Origin: Schizochytrium sp. TIO01
Taxonomy: Eukaryota > Sar > Bigyra > Thraustochytrida > Thraustochytriidae
Length of the DNA stretch: 64,000 bases
Direction of reading: 5' to 3'
NCBI GenBank assembly: GCA_004764695.1
Contig: SMSO01000014.1
Location: 6,686,029-6,750,028 of the forward strand
Shown here: in pieces, positions 44,207-56,386 of the stretch
Layout of the letters: each line of letters starts with the position of its first letter
How positions within the stretch are numbered: the stretch's first letter is position 1
Made by a program: the position numbers and the translations under genes
The notes under the pieces: model-generated
Told to the model about the DNA's origin: nothing
What the model saw: only the letters and a program-made list of their open reading frames with translations
Databases searched by the model: none

Positions 44207-45916
44207 CTTTGGCGCAGTAAGTAGGGCAGGAACGAACAGAGCCGCAAAGCAGACGGACGCGCCCCGCAGTCTTTGTGTGCATCGCGAATCAGCATGACTC
44301 GTCAAGACGGAGGTTTGCTCAATCACTCAATCAAGGATGTATATAGAGCTGTGCTGTGCTGTGCTGTGCTGAGAAAGAAAAATGAAAGAATGAATGAAAG
44401 GACCAAATGAACAAATAAACAAACGAGGGAGAGAGAGAGAGAGAGGGAGAAACTGGTTGGATTGGCTCGTCTTCTCAGGCAGTCAAGTTCTCTAGCTAAT
44501 TTCCGTTGGCGGCCGTTTTAAAGATCTCGCTCTTGATTGAGCTTTGGCCGCGTTTACGCCGTCGCTGCCCAATCTTCGACTCAGCTGTTCGAAGCTTTAG
44601 ACGGAAACGCTGATATTTTGGGGTTCCTCGAAATGGAGATCGGAGGGGGAAAAAAGCCTTTGAATTTACAAAAATAAAGAAAACTGAAAACTAAAGCATA
44701 ATGCCATCTCTTTCTTCAAGGTACTACCCACTCACCTAAAAGATTTGAACTCATGGTTTCTGACTAATTGTTTAGCTAACGAATATGTAGTCAGGTGGGC
44801 GCTGTACGCATACAGCTACCTACCTCGGTAGCACACGCTATAACGCCTCCAGAAACCAAGACCAAAAGAAAAGGAACTGCCTTTAATTTACTATTATCTG
44901 CTAGTTTCCCAATTTGCCTCATTCAGAGTTTCATTGTTTTTTTTTTTTTTTAGTTTTTTTTTTAAATTGAAACGTTTTTATTTTTTAAACGAAAAGCGTT
45001 GATCAGTACACTGCTCAGTAATGTGGGCCTGAGGGACCTCATTCCTTTTTTAATTTTTATTTGATCTTAAAAGAAACCTCGACTAGTTCAAAATCGCTTT
45101 AGGGATGGCGCGGAAGAGTTGCGGATATGAACTCTACAGCGGCCGTGGAACCCGTCCGACAAACAAAAGAATAAGCACGATAAGAAGAACAAAGAGAACA
45201 ATTTGATATATATATAATATATATCTTGAGAGAAAGAAAGACTTTAACAGCGAAATAGATATACAGATACAGCCATCGATACACCCTTGAAGCGAAGTCC
45301 AACAGCAAAAGTAAAAGTAACGGGTGCACGACCTTTCGTTATTCCTTTGTATTTTACTCTTATTATGTATTCAGATTGATCCGCTCTACTACCCCACGGG
45401 CTAGTGCTTTCCATTTTATTTATTTTTCTTCAATTTTTAAATGAAATCGATTCTTCTACTATATTTTATACTTCTTCAGTATGAATCTATAATCTGACCT
45501 CTTTCTCACAGTGAAAGCTGAGAGAAGTGAAAGACGCCCTGCCTCGAAAAGGGGCGACTGATGATAGAGGGTACCGCTAGGAGTCTATAGGACTGGAGGA
45601 TCAAGAGAGCTGAGGCAGGTCTTTCAGGCCCTCTGTCCACCGGTCCCGCAGCAAAAGCTTTCAGAAAGCCGCGAGCCAGGCGAAAAAGGGCTTCGTACTT
45701 TCTTTCTTCCTTTCTTACTTTCTTTCTTTCTTTGTTTCTTTCTTTTAGATAGCTAGTTACCACCTACTGACTTTTCTTTTCAATGCGATCCTCACGCTGC
45801 TCCTCTCCGATGCTGAAAAGGCTCAACTCTCTTTGTACCTCAGGATCTCCAAGTTCATCGTGTGGTAACTAACTGCCTTTCTGAAGAGCGCGACTGACTG
45901 ACTGACTGAATGAATG

Positions 45917-46021
45917 AATAAATAAACAAATAAACAAATAAACAAATAAACAAATAAACAAATAAACAAATAAACAAATAAACAAATAAACAAAAGAAAG
46001 AAAGAAAGAAAGAAAGAAAGA
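45917..46021. repeat. (AAATAAAC)n then (AAAG)n
   Basis: About ten copies of the octamer AAATAAAC run straight into about six AAAG units. CTGA and AATG units precede them, so four repeat types abut within 130 bp. Confidence 0.92.
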
Positions 46022-46193
46022 ATGGATGGGGGCTCAATAGAATAAGTCTTCGCCTAAAGATCGCTGACTGTCACTGATGAGTAAGAAGAGGCAGACCGAG
46101 GATGCTTGCCAGGCGCAGGGACGTCTCTGCCGCATTGAGTTTACGTGGAAGGCCTTCTTTATGTGCAAGAGGCGAATGGGTTTGCTTTGAAGG

Positions 46194-46287
46194 ACTCATT
46201 CATTCATTCAATTATTTCTTTGATCTATTTATTCATTTATTCATTCATTCATTCATTCATTCATTTATTTATTCATTCATTCATTCT
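46194..46287. repeat. (TTCA)n / (TTTA)n array
   Basis: Mixed TTCA and TTTA units, about 94 bp. Confidence 0.88.
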
Positions 46288-46796
46288 GCGTTGATTCGGC
46301 GGTGTCGCAAAGGGACCATTTGCGGCGGCGATTCTTAACGCTGCGGAATGAAGAGTGGTAATAATCAATCAATCACTCACTCGCAGCAGTTGGACTTGGA
46401 CCGCGTACGGCCCAGCTGTTAGGTGTAGGCACTGCTTGCTGCTACGGATGGGTATCGCTTTTTGTGCGCTTGTGCCTGACCTGCCTGAGGCGCGAGAAAG
46501 AAGTAGCTGAGTGAGTGAGTCATCCATTGGTTCATTGCTTCATTGATCAATTTGATTAATTGATTAATTGATTGATTAATTAATTAGTTTACTCATTAAT
46601 CAAATGGCAAATTAATTGATTGCTCTGCGTTGAGCAGCTTAGAAAGCAGATGGATTGATTGCATGGATTCCAAGTTGCATGAATGAATTCTAGCTAGGTT
46701 TTGCGAAATTATCAAGTGCACTCTTCGCTGGAGCTGTTTTGGCTGTGAGGCCTTTTGAGACACAAGAGATTTGGTTGATTGATTGATTGTTTGTTT

Positions 46797-46823
46797 GTTC
46801 GTTCGTTCGTTCGTTCGTTCGTT
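46797..46823. repeat. (GTTC)n microsatellite
   Basis: About six GTTC units directly after GATT and GTTT units. Confidence 0.9.
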
Positions 46824-48999
46824 AGGTACCTACGGGTTATTATGGAGGGAAACGAGACCAAAGCGCCTTGGATTTCTTAGTTCCTGGCTTTGGGTGTCTT
46901 CTTTTATAGGTAGGTACACAAGTACCTGATTGGCTATGCCTCTCTGCACACCGCCTCGCCGTTCACAGGTGCCTCCCGATTGCCCATTCTTGAAAGCTTT
47001 GTGCGCGTACGTACTCATTGGTTCATGCGCCCATTCGACAGTGTAATTGGCTTGACGCTGTTTCGCTTTCGTCACCCACTAACTGATTTCCATGTATTGT
47101 TTCCTTCTGTTTCTTATCAATGTTTTTTTTAATGGTTTTTTATTATTCTGGTTTTATGATCGTTTGAACTGTGTAATTCTCTCGAGAGTTGAGGTTTTCT
47201 TTGTCTGATTTTGAGGTTGTATGGTGACTCACCCTATTTTGAAACCGGCCTTTTTTATTCAAATGAATATATAATAAATGCGTAAACTAGGACTAATTGA
47301 TTGATATGAATGAATGATGAAATAAATGATTACGTAAATGAATTAAAGAATGAATGAATGAATAAATAAATAAACTGATCAAATGAGCAGAATACAGCAG
47401 GGTCGAAGTGGACGATACAAAAATGGGGTCTTAGCGCTGCTATGGAAAGTATGGAAAGTTCGGAAAAGATCTCATCGACTTACGTCCAGTTACACAGACA
47501 GGTACGTAGGTGGCTTCCTCCACTACGCTCGAGTCTTCTTTTTTCCCTGCTCTGATCCATGATACCTCCAATCTAACAAGTTTTCCTTCGAATTCTCTTT
47601 CTACTTTTACTTAAGGTTGTTTTCAAATCGAACAAGCACTTTGAAAAGGAAAGGGAAACAGAAAACGCCACTTCGAAGAAAAACAAGAAACCTTCTGCAA
47701 TGTTTTATACTTCGAAACGACCCAAAACTACACAAATACAACAACGTGGTGTATACATATTGGAAAGAACATTTCTTTCACAGCACCGACCGCCTGTCAA
47801 AAGCAGACTCGCATTCATGCAAATGGCGCAGGCAGGCTGTCCTTAAGAGAGAGAGCACGCATGCATCGATCTATTTATCCTCAAACTCAATAAAGTTAAT
47901 CACAAAAACAATAATAGCAACTTTTCAAACAAATAAACCTTTCCATTTAAAAAGAAAGAAAGAAAAAACAAAAAGGTGATCGAAGGTAAACTAAAGAGGG
48001 AAGTTTGCAGAATCCGTGGGAAGAGTAGAAGAAGAGGCCTCTGGAGTCCTCCAAGCCAGTAAGTCCCTCGGTTGCTGGTTAAGGACGAACGAACGGAGAG
48101 GAGAGCCTTCGAAGCTAAACGAAAGCGCATCGCCCGTCCTCCTCTCTACCCCTTTGGCCCTCCCCCACTCGGCTTCCGCCCCTTCCTCTCGCCCCTTTCA
48201 CAGAGTTAGTTGGGCTCTCTTGTTTGTTTTCCGATTCCTCAGAATTGATTAATGAATTTATTCATTCATTCACTCTTCACCGTCAGCTGAAAGAACGTTC
48301 CACTCACTCACCCAGCTATTCGCCCACTCTGAGGCGAACTAAGGAAAGAACGGAACACCGCCCGCCGGCCGCTTAACTACCTAGGTGCTTGCTAGGCAAG
48401 CGCTAGTATGGCTAGCGCCAAAGCGCGAAGAGAACGCAGCGAAAAGAACGGAGGCCTAGCGTCGTTAGGAGGAGTGTTAGGCGGGTGCTAGTGAATGCGG
48501 TAGGAGGGGCCTAGAGGCTTGCTTGAACGATGGACGTTTCGTTTCGGGAGCGTCCTTGCGACTTCTGAGGGGAACGACGAAGAAGAAGGAAGTCAACGAA
48601 GAGGAAATAGATAATCTTGGCTACAAGAAGACTTGCTGAGCTGAGTGGCGTGTCGTATGCACAGGGTCAGTCAGGGAATCCACGAAGAACGAAAGAAACA
48701 GCGAGAGAGGGGGTTGCTTCAGGGAGCTCAGCACTGGTACCCATCATAGCTGTTGATAACTTGTCGAAAAGCTGGATCTTGCTGAGGTTTTTGCAATTTT
48801 CAGACAGTATTTTGTTGTGTTTTCAAAGAAGAATGTTTAACACGAACAACGATGTAGGGGCCTCCTATGCCTCTTCTATGGCCGGAATAGATTTATTTTT
48901 TGCATTTATTCTTTAAAAGAATCTAATAGATGAGTTGACTTCTTCTCTTCAATGGAGGGTGCTGATGCAATGAAAGACAGGCTCTGTCTGCACTTGAAG

Positions 49000-49160
49000 T
49001 GAATTGAATCGAATTGAATTGAGTTGAATTGAATTAAATTGAAATGAATTGAATTGAATTGAATTGAATTGAATTGAATTGAATTGAATGAAATGAATTG
49101 AATTGAATTGAATTGAATTGAATTGAATTGAATTGAATTGAATTGAATTGAATTGAATTG
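49000..49160. repeat. (GAATT)n pentanucleotide array
   Basis: About 32 GAATT units over 160 bp, with a few variants (GAATC, GAGTT, AAATT, GAAAT, GAATG) in the left half and near-perfect units on the right. ORFs reading FNSIQ through it are artefacts. Confidence 0.95.
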
Positions 49161-49532
49161 CAATACAAACACGGCGAACGAAACGATGGATCGGGAAAAG
49201 AGTTAATAAATCGACGAAGCGGTTTGCATGCAAACAGTCGCCAAACCAGCGAGTGCGAGCTCCTTTCGCATCCGACCACGGCGAAGATGTAGAGAAAGAA
49301 TCCCAGTGCGACAGATACGCTTTCAGTCCTCAGCGCTGATCTTGACTCAGTCAGTCGCATAGAAGAGCTGAGCTGTTCATGGTTGTTCTATGCTTCGTTT
49401 TGGTCCCGAAAGAAGTCATAACATACATCACTTTGCGATCGCAAGTTCGCTCACGCGTCGAAGATACATTGAATTGACACTGATGTTGAGGTTCCCCTTT
49501 TTATATCACAAGCGCAATGGCACACACAAATA

Positions 49533-49563
<31 letters not shown>

Positions 49564-52500
49564 TTCGCTCTTCGAAGGGAAGTTTTGACTTGTGTATGAT
49601 TTTGTTTGGTTTTCTGTCTCTTCAGTTCAAAGTTGTGTGAATGAATGAGGATAACTAAAGCGCGCCGTCCTTTCTAATTCGTTTTCTGTCAAGTTCGTTC
49701 TTTTTGTTGTTTTCTGCCTTCGTTTTCTTTCGTTTTTCTCTTTTCAACTAACTCGAAAAGACACACACTCACATAAGAGCCACGGCGAGAATTGATGAGA
49801 GCGACATTGAAGGGTCCTCGCCGCGAGGCGGGCAAAGCTCGAGAAGACTGCGCGGGTAGACGCATCCGTGGACGGGTGTGGAAGACGCAGCAGGCGGAAA
49901 GTGCATGCACGCATGAAGGGATGAAGGGTTCCGGCCGGCCCAGGCAGACACGTGGCGGCCTGGAAGTACTCCCCCGCTTGCTGATCCTCGAGATCCCAAG
50001 ACGGATGAAGAGGCCAACCCCTCGAGGAGCATAGCCTGCTGCCCTCGACAACAAAATATCCGAACAGTAGCCTGCAGAGGTCAACGGGCTGCTGCAGATC
50101 TCATCCCTGCTCGCACCAACCGTCGCGAAGAGGCAGGACAGAATATATCTTGTTGTTATGTTGTCGTTGTTGATGGCGATGATGTCTGCCTCCAAACTCC
50201 ATCCCGAGCACTCTGCTCGGGGACCGTCAGACTCCAGGCTTTGAGGGAGGCGTGGTGAGGTCTCACCTATGCATGACCTGACTAGTGGACCTGAGCCCGC
50301 TCGACGGCAACTGTATCTTAGTTGCTAGGTTGGCACTCTGGCAGCTTTGGTAACTCAATTTGACTTTCTGTGGCATTCGATATTGAAGCATGAAGCCAGA
50401 TTCGACCTCCCTATCAGGGATTCTTATTATGGCAAAAGCCGCTGCGAAAACAACCAAACAACAGCGGTTGCAGCATATCAATAATCAAAGCTCCTCCCCA
50501 GACCTATGCGTGAAGACTCGCCTTCTTTCTTTCATAAGCACGATGCGAGTCTTTTTCTTCTCTTTTTAGAGTAATCAACTCGGGAGCTCTGCCACTGATT
50601 CGCTCACAAACACATCCGTAGCAGCCATGGCATTCATAGCGTAAATCCTCCTGTGCTGTATAGTAGCTAGCTAGGTAGCTAGGTTCAAGACTATGATAGA
50701 TGTTAGATATCTTAGCCTGCTCTTTGAATTGTTTCTGAGTTTTCGAGGTCCCTAGGTATTCTTTGAATGTTAATATATAGTTGAACAAGATTGACCTAAT
50801 TAATAATTGATTGTTAAGATCATGAGCTTTAATTTCGTTTCGACTTGATCTGGACGAACAAAACCAGTGCGAAAGACCATCTACTTTTGCAGATTTTCGA
50901 GTATGATAGACTTGGTTGGGTTAAGGACGGCAAAAATGTTCACAGGAAAAATTATTATTTTCTCTAACCCAGTGTCTTTCATCGAGACCATCCATTTTGC
51001 GAAGTACATCTCATTCGCTCCCACCTAAACACATAGGCTACCTACCTAAGTAGAGTTTATCTTTGTTTGTTTGTTTGCTTGCTTGCTTGCTTGTTTGTTT
51101 GTTTTGTTATCCAAGAAGAGCCCAAATCAGGCAGTTGGAGTCAATATTATAACAACTATCCCCCAAATGCGTGTACACAACAAACTTATCGGATACCGCT
51201 TGCTTGCATGTACTACTTTTTTGACTTTGCGTTGGCCGCTGCTTCCCATTCGATCTTCTCGCCTCGGAGTAAGTAAGTAACTTCGTAGCACCTGCGTACC
51301 TCCAGCTGCTTTATACTTCTTCGTCGCCGGCTTCGAGTTCCCCTTCCTTCTACCAGACATTCTTCTATCAGGCAGACTGTGCCTGTGTCAAGAGGCTGAA
51401 TTCGCAGGACCAAGGTAAGGCGGATGAGCACGAGCGTGGCGCGGCAACACAACGCAACGCAATCAAGGGTAGCGGCATCCGTCAATCAGCGACAGGAAGG
51501 TTTGCTTGTTTTGTGCTGTCTTTGCAACTCGCTCGTCGAACTCGGTCCAAAAGGATCCTCGAAGAGAGAGATGGAAAGAAGTTCGAGAGCACAGAATGCA
51601 TGAATCGGCGACGAGGAGAGCGAATTACATTTTGACATTATGGAGATGATACAAGTGGAAGAAGCGGAAAGCGGAAGCAGCGACCTCTTCTACCAATGAA
51701 ATCTTCCGCTAGTCTGCCTGGCTAGCCATCCCCGCAAAACGACGAGAAAGACTCCGCTGTCGGCAGCCAACGGGAAGGACGAGACGGCCACGAGGCTCTT
51801 GTGCTTGGCCTGCTTCTCTCCCCTGCGAAGAGTATCCACCAACCAAAGGTCGCAATATCCGTCTTTATCCTTTGTCCATACGATTAGCTATCCATCTCTA
51901 TCTATACAGCTCACCAGACTTTCTTTCGTTCTTTCGTTCTTTCGTTCTTCCGTCTCATTCTTAGGAACGAACCATCACGAAGTAAAGCTTAAGCAATTGC
52001 GAATAACGAATTTAGACCCCAATCAAAACAAACTACAAACTACTGCCGTCGCAAGTTTTGAGGCCAAGTGGGCTTTCATCAACGGCGGCACTCCGTGATG
52101 GTTTTGACAACGTTCTGCAGGGTTTACGTGCGTAGTTTGGATCTCGAAACTAAGCCTGAAGCTTCTTCTTCAACATACATATCAATCTCTCTCCGAGTGA
52201 TATTGCGTTATAATGCAATCTATGACTCTTTCAAGCTCTACTTGAAATGCTGAGAGAGAGAAATGAAGTATAAAGCCCCCCTCAAAACTGACGAACACAG
52301 GCAAAGAAAGGCAAACACTCACTCAGTCACTCACTCAGTCAGTCAGTCAGTCAGTCAGTCAGTCAGTCAGTCAGTCGATCGATCGATCGATCGATCGATC
52401 GATCAATCGAACGAAAGAATGAATCAAACGATCAGACGATCGAACAGTCAATATGAATTGAATCTGCTGCGTCTTTCATGGTCTGCAGAACGAACAGCTA

Positions 52501-53360
52501 TGGAGGAAAGGGTTCTTTCAAACTGGCCAGCGAGATAAAGAAAAGAGAGGATCGTAGTAGTCGAGGCGGGTTCCCCTCCTCTTTTCTTTTCTTTCTTTTC
52601 TTTCTTTTTGTTTCTTTCTTTTTTTCTTTTGTTGTTTGTTTATTTACTTAATTTCCAAACAAATATACACAGCATATACATGGGGAAATAGAGTGCCTTC
52701 CTACTCCGCAGGACGCGGCGAAATGAAGTATCTGTCTGTTGCTCTGCTTGTTCTCCAGTGTTTCTGTTATCCTTCGACTTCGACCTCGACCTCGCTCCCT
52801 CCAACGAACACGCTCTGTCGATTTTAATTCATGTCGGCCCCTCTGACTCGCGATTCCTTGCTCGCCTCGCGTTGGTAGGAAGGGCGACTTCGGCTTTGAT
52901 CTTTCTTGATCGATTGATCTTCTTCTTTCCATCGATTGAGTGAGCTTTCTTTCTTTTCATCGCGAATCACTGCTTTAAAATTCTCTCTCTTCTTTTATGT
53001 TGGCTGACCTTACGTACGTTATGTTATGCTAGGTTTTTAACGCGCGCCGCATTTTCATCATTATTCGTTCACGGAGGAGAACTCCAACGAGAACTCCTAC
53101 AAATAAAAAAGAAGCCCGAAAATGAAATAAAAGAAGAAGGAAGCTCCCTCAGGCGCTGATTGACCTCTGTGCCATCGACGACAGCGTTGCCTTTCGCCAC
53201 TGATGGCGCATTTAGACTGGCGTCCCGAGCCCTGTTCTTTTCTTTCTTGCTTGCTTTCTTTTCAATTGATTTAGTTTTGGTTCCAAAGTTAAGTCAAGTC
53301 AGTTAGTTTGTCTTTTTCTTTTAATCCTTTTAATTGAATGTGTTTCCCTACTCAGCTTTT

Positions 53361-53396
<36 letters not shown>

Positions 53397-53527
53397 TTCT
53401 TTTTACCTCTCGTTTACTTTTCAAGTTTAATTAAATATGCTTATTTAGCAAAATTAGTTTTTATCTTGAAAACATTTTTTATTTTTTTATTTGAGATAAG
53501 TTGAAAATCATTGTTTTTCTTTTTTAT
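49161..53527. other. Gene-poor block
   Basis: Contains GA (49532-49562), TTTG/CTTG (51062-51105), TTCG/TTCT (about 51928-51950), TCAG then TCGA (52321-52405) and TTTC (53361-53395) arrays. A GC-richer patch at 49790-50040 has a 168-codon ORF on the - strand without domain or composition support. No gene supported. Confidence 0.5.
52321..52405. repeat. (TCAG)n then (TCGA)n
   Basis: About ten TCAG units convert by one base change into about seven TCGA units. The TCGA part is fully self-complementary. Confidence 0.92.
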
Positions 53528-53967
53528 TAAAATAAAATAAAATAAAATAAAATAAAATAAAATAAAATAAAATAAAATAAAATAAAATAAAATAAAATAA
53601 AATAAAATAAAATAAAATAAAATAAAATAAAATAAAATAAAATAAAATAAAATAAAATAAAATAAAATAAAATAAAATAAAATAAAATAAAATAAAATAA
53701 AATAAAATAAAATAAAATAAAATAAAATAAAATAAAATAAAATAAAATAAAATAAAATAAAATAAAATAAAATAAAATAAAATAAAATAAAATAAAATAA
53801 AATAAAATAAAATAAAATAAAATAAAATAAAATAAAATAAAATAAAATAAAATAAAATAAAATAAAATAAAATAAAATAAAATAAAATAAAATAAAATAA
53901 AATAAAATAAAATAAAATAAAATAAAATAAAATAAAATAAAATAAAATAAAATAAAATAAAATAAAA
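53528..53967. repeat. (AAAAT)n pentanucleotide array, about 88 units
   Basis: 440 bp of uninterrupted AAAAT (TAAAA) units with no substitution visible, flanked by AT-rich DNA on the left and unique sequence on the right. The - strand ORF of 203 codons through it reads a five-residue FYFIL periodicity and is not a gene. Confidence 0.98.
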
Positions 53968-54305
53968 CTGTATGGCGCAGCTACGTGATTTGAGGAAGCC
54001 AAAGTACCAAGCAGAAATGTTCTTTCAGTTCCTGTCTGACTGACTGACTGACTGTTCGCTGAGCGGAGGTATTGGCTGTTGGTTTCTTTGGTGTTGTTGA
54101 CAGTATTAACGCGAACCAACCATGGAAATGAGATCTACGATTGACTGACTGTTTCGCCCTCCCTTCCACTCGATTACTCTATTGCTAAAGCACTGACAGA
54201 CTCAATCGCTCGCGCAGACTACTTTACCTTCTTCTTCTTTTAACCTTCTTTCGCTCTCCTTTCCTTTCCTTTCCTTTCTCCACTTAATTAAAATCTACCC
54301 AGTTT

Positions 54306-54341
<36 letters not shown>

Positions 54342-55588
54342 CTTTTTCTTTTCTTTTCTTTTCTTTTCTATTTTTAGAGTATGATCTATTTTCTGTTCTC
54401 GTTATTAGTTTTGTGTTGTAGGCCTGCGATGAAGGTGAAGGAAGTTGTCACGACAATGCGTATTAATTGTTTTCAGGTAAGTTTTACTCCTCCCGCGCTG
54501 AGAGAGAGAGAGAGAGCTCTTAGTTATCTATCCTCCAAATAATAATTTTGATAAATATATAAATAAACAAATAAATAAATGAAGAGGAATTTATAAAATA
54601 AAACAAAACAAAACAAAACAAAACAAATAATAATAAATAATAAATAATAAAGATAGAAGGGAGAGGCAGCTGATTAAGCAATCAGGTCAGTTTGAGATCG
54701 ACTTTTACATGACAGAATGTCCATGATACCTCCTCCATTTTAAGAGAGGCTCCACTTCATCTGCTGCCTTCTACTCCGTCGCGAAATGCTGCTCTTGTTT
54801 TTCTGTTCATGTTACCCCCTCTCCTCCTTCCTGTTCCCTTTCCCTGCAACTCAAAAGCGGTGCGTGGGAAAGTCGAGCGATTAATGATTAATTAAAAAGA
54901 AAAAGAAATGAAAAGAAGAGGAAAAAGGTTCTTTCTTCGTCCATCCCAAAGAAACAGACAAACAAAACCAGAACGAAGAGAGATCGATCACCGTCGAAGA
55001 AGTAAGGAATCGATCTATAGCTCGGCCCTTCGAAGTCTGCTCTGCCTGCCCTCTACTAGCTGTAGTAGCAGAACCCCTAGGCCTGCTCCCTGTTCTCCTC
55101 CCCACGCCGGGCAGGCGCCAGCAAACCCCAAACGGCATCGAGCTGCGGCGCTTCTGAAAGGCCTATTCATTCATTCATTCATTCATTCATTCATTCATTC
55201 CTTCATTCATTCATTGGGTCACTCATACATATACTCATCTATAGAATCCTTCTTCGCTCACAAAGCGATCAGTCGATCGATCACTTGGTCACATACATAA
55301 ACTGCTGCTGACACCAGAGGAGGCGTCGAAGCGCTCCGGACGTTGACACTCTGCCCGCACGCGAGACGAAGAAGAGCAGCGACAGCTCAGCGTAAGAGGT
55401 CTGTCTGTCTGTCTTGTTGGTTGGTTGGTTGGTTTCTTGTCTTGATTGAGCACAGGGGAAGAAGCGATCGCGGGACAGGGAGTGATTGAACATCTGGAAC
55501 TCTGGGAACGGAGAGAACAATAGAGAAAGAACGAGAACAAGAACAAGAACAGAGGCGGCAAGACGGAGGAGGGCAAGGACGGCACGGG
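53968..55588. other. Right end of gene-poor region
   Basis: TC-rich stretches (54262-54370), AAAAC and AATA units (54595-54652), a CATT array (55165-55216) and GTCT/GGTT runs (55400-55433). No supported gene. The last few hundred bases presumably include the promoter of the kinase locus. Confidence 0.5.
55165..55216. repeat. (CATT)n microsatellite
   Basis: About 12 CATT units with one CCTT variant. Confidence 0.94.
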
Positions 55589-56386
55589 ATGCCGTGCTCT
55601 GCGCAGCGCGAAGAGGAGGCGGCTAGAGCCTTGGCAGAAGTGCAGGACCTCCTGCTGAAGAGGCACGCGGCAGACCACAAGAGGCGGACACTGCGAGGAG
55701 GCCGGCGCAGCTCGAGCTGCTCCAGCGCATGCAGTGTGCCCTCGGCGGCACCCAACGCGAGCGCTCTTAACAATAGTTCTAATTGCAAGAGCAACAATAA
55801 TAAGAAGAAGTCGAGTGTGTCAGCATCTTCGCTGGCGACCAGACCGACGACAATGATGGCGTCGCACATGAACAAGACGGACTCGGAGAAGAAGGCCGTA
55901 TCGATGCCGAGTTCCACGGCGGTTCCGGCTGGCGCCAGTCCAGAAGACTGTGGTAATGGTCTGGGACTTTGTGAAGCACCCAAATCTTGCCAAGGCTTAG
56001 AGGTATGTAACCGAGACCTGACCCGAGACCGCGTGCCGAGCACAGCACAGATGCCAGGCGACGATGCAGAGGTAGAAGAGCCGTGGCCCGCAGAAGAAAT
56101 CGAGGGATATGTCGCACTCGGTCGTAGAGAGCAGGCACCGGAACCTCACAGAGACTTGGCGGAGCTTAGGAGGCAGCAGGACCCCACGCCTAACAGATTG
56201 AGTCAGGAAAATCACGGCATGCAAACTGCAGCCTGGAGTAGACTTATGCGGAACCCAAGCAGTAGTAGTAGTAGTATCAGTAGCAGCAGCCTTGGAACTG
56301 CTCACTACGAAGAAGAAGATGATGATGATGATGAGCAAGCAAGAGCAAGGACAGGACCACAGTCAGCAAGATCAGTTCTCACATGA
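55589..56386 (+). CDS. Low-complexity ORF, probable N-terminal part of the AGC-like kinase gene
   Basis: 265 codons from an ATG at 55589. Ser/Asn/Lys-rich and acidic regions suggest disorder: a poly-Ser run and EEEDDDDDEQ near the end. No domain. It overlaps the following kinase ORF by about 95 bp in the frame one base behind. Past its TGA the +1 frame continues as DRQVNQQAVL and on into the kinase, so the two probably form one gene broken at or near the GAA/GAT microsatellite (about 56309-56332). It could also be a separate upstream ORF. A 218-codon ORF on the other strand is its shadow. Confidence 0.45.
   Translation: MPCSAQREEEAARALAEVQDLLLKRHAADHKRRTLRGGRRSSSCSSACSVPSAAPNASALNNSSNCKSNNNKKKSSVSASSLATRPTTMMASHMNKTDSEKKAVSMPSSTAVPAGASPEDCGNGLGLCEAPKSCQGLEVCNRDLTRDRVPSTAQMPGDDAEVEEPWPAEEIEGYVALGRREQAPEPHRDLAELRRQQDPTPNRLSQENHGMQTAAWSRLMRNPSSSSSSISSSSLGTAHYEEEDDDDDEQARARTGPQSARSVLT

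Larger units (their letters stand above)
43941..48996. other. Gene-poor block dense in tetranucleotide arrays
   Basis: Contains AATG (44161-44206), GTGCT (44349-44372), TTTC (45696-45745), AAATAAAC (45917-45995), CATT/TTTA (46194-46287), GTTC (46797-46823) and AATG (47345-47375) arrays, with AT-rich seams at 44640-44700, 44930-45080 and 45180-45240. ORFs are short; the longest (47617-47979 +, 120 codons) is Lys/Thr-rich and unrecognised. A GC patch at 48350-48500 holds no gene. Confidence 0.5.

Noticed and set aside
44730-44820. tRNA-like sequence on the - strand (GAGTTCAAATC T-loop-like element and CTGACTA/TAGTCAG inverted repeat)
   Set aside because: An acceptor stem with one mismatch can be drawn, but no proper D-arm or 7-nt anticodon loop forms. 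At most a tRNA relic.
53508-54119. 203-codon ORF on the - strand
   Set aside because: It is a translation of the AAAAT array (five-residue periodicity). No gene-like sequence flanks it.
15919-55588. LTR or LINE retrotransposons in the gene desert
   Set aside because: No reverse transcriptase, integrase or transposase motif in any frame and no long terminal repeats noticed by eye. A dotplot could still reveal degenerate copies.
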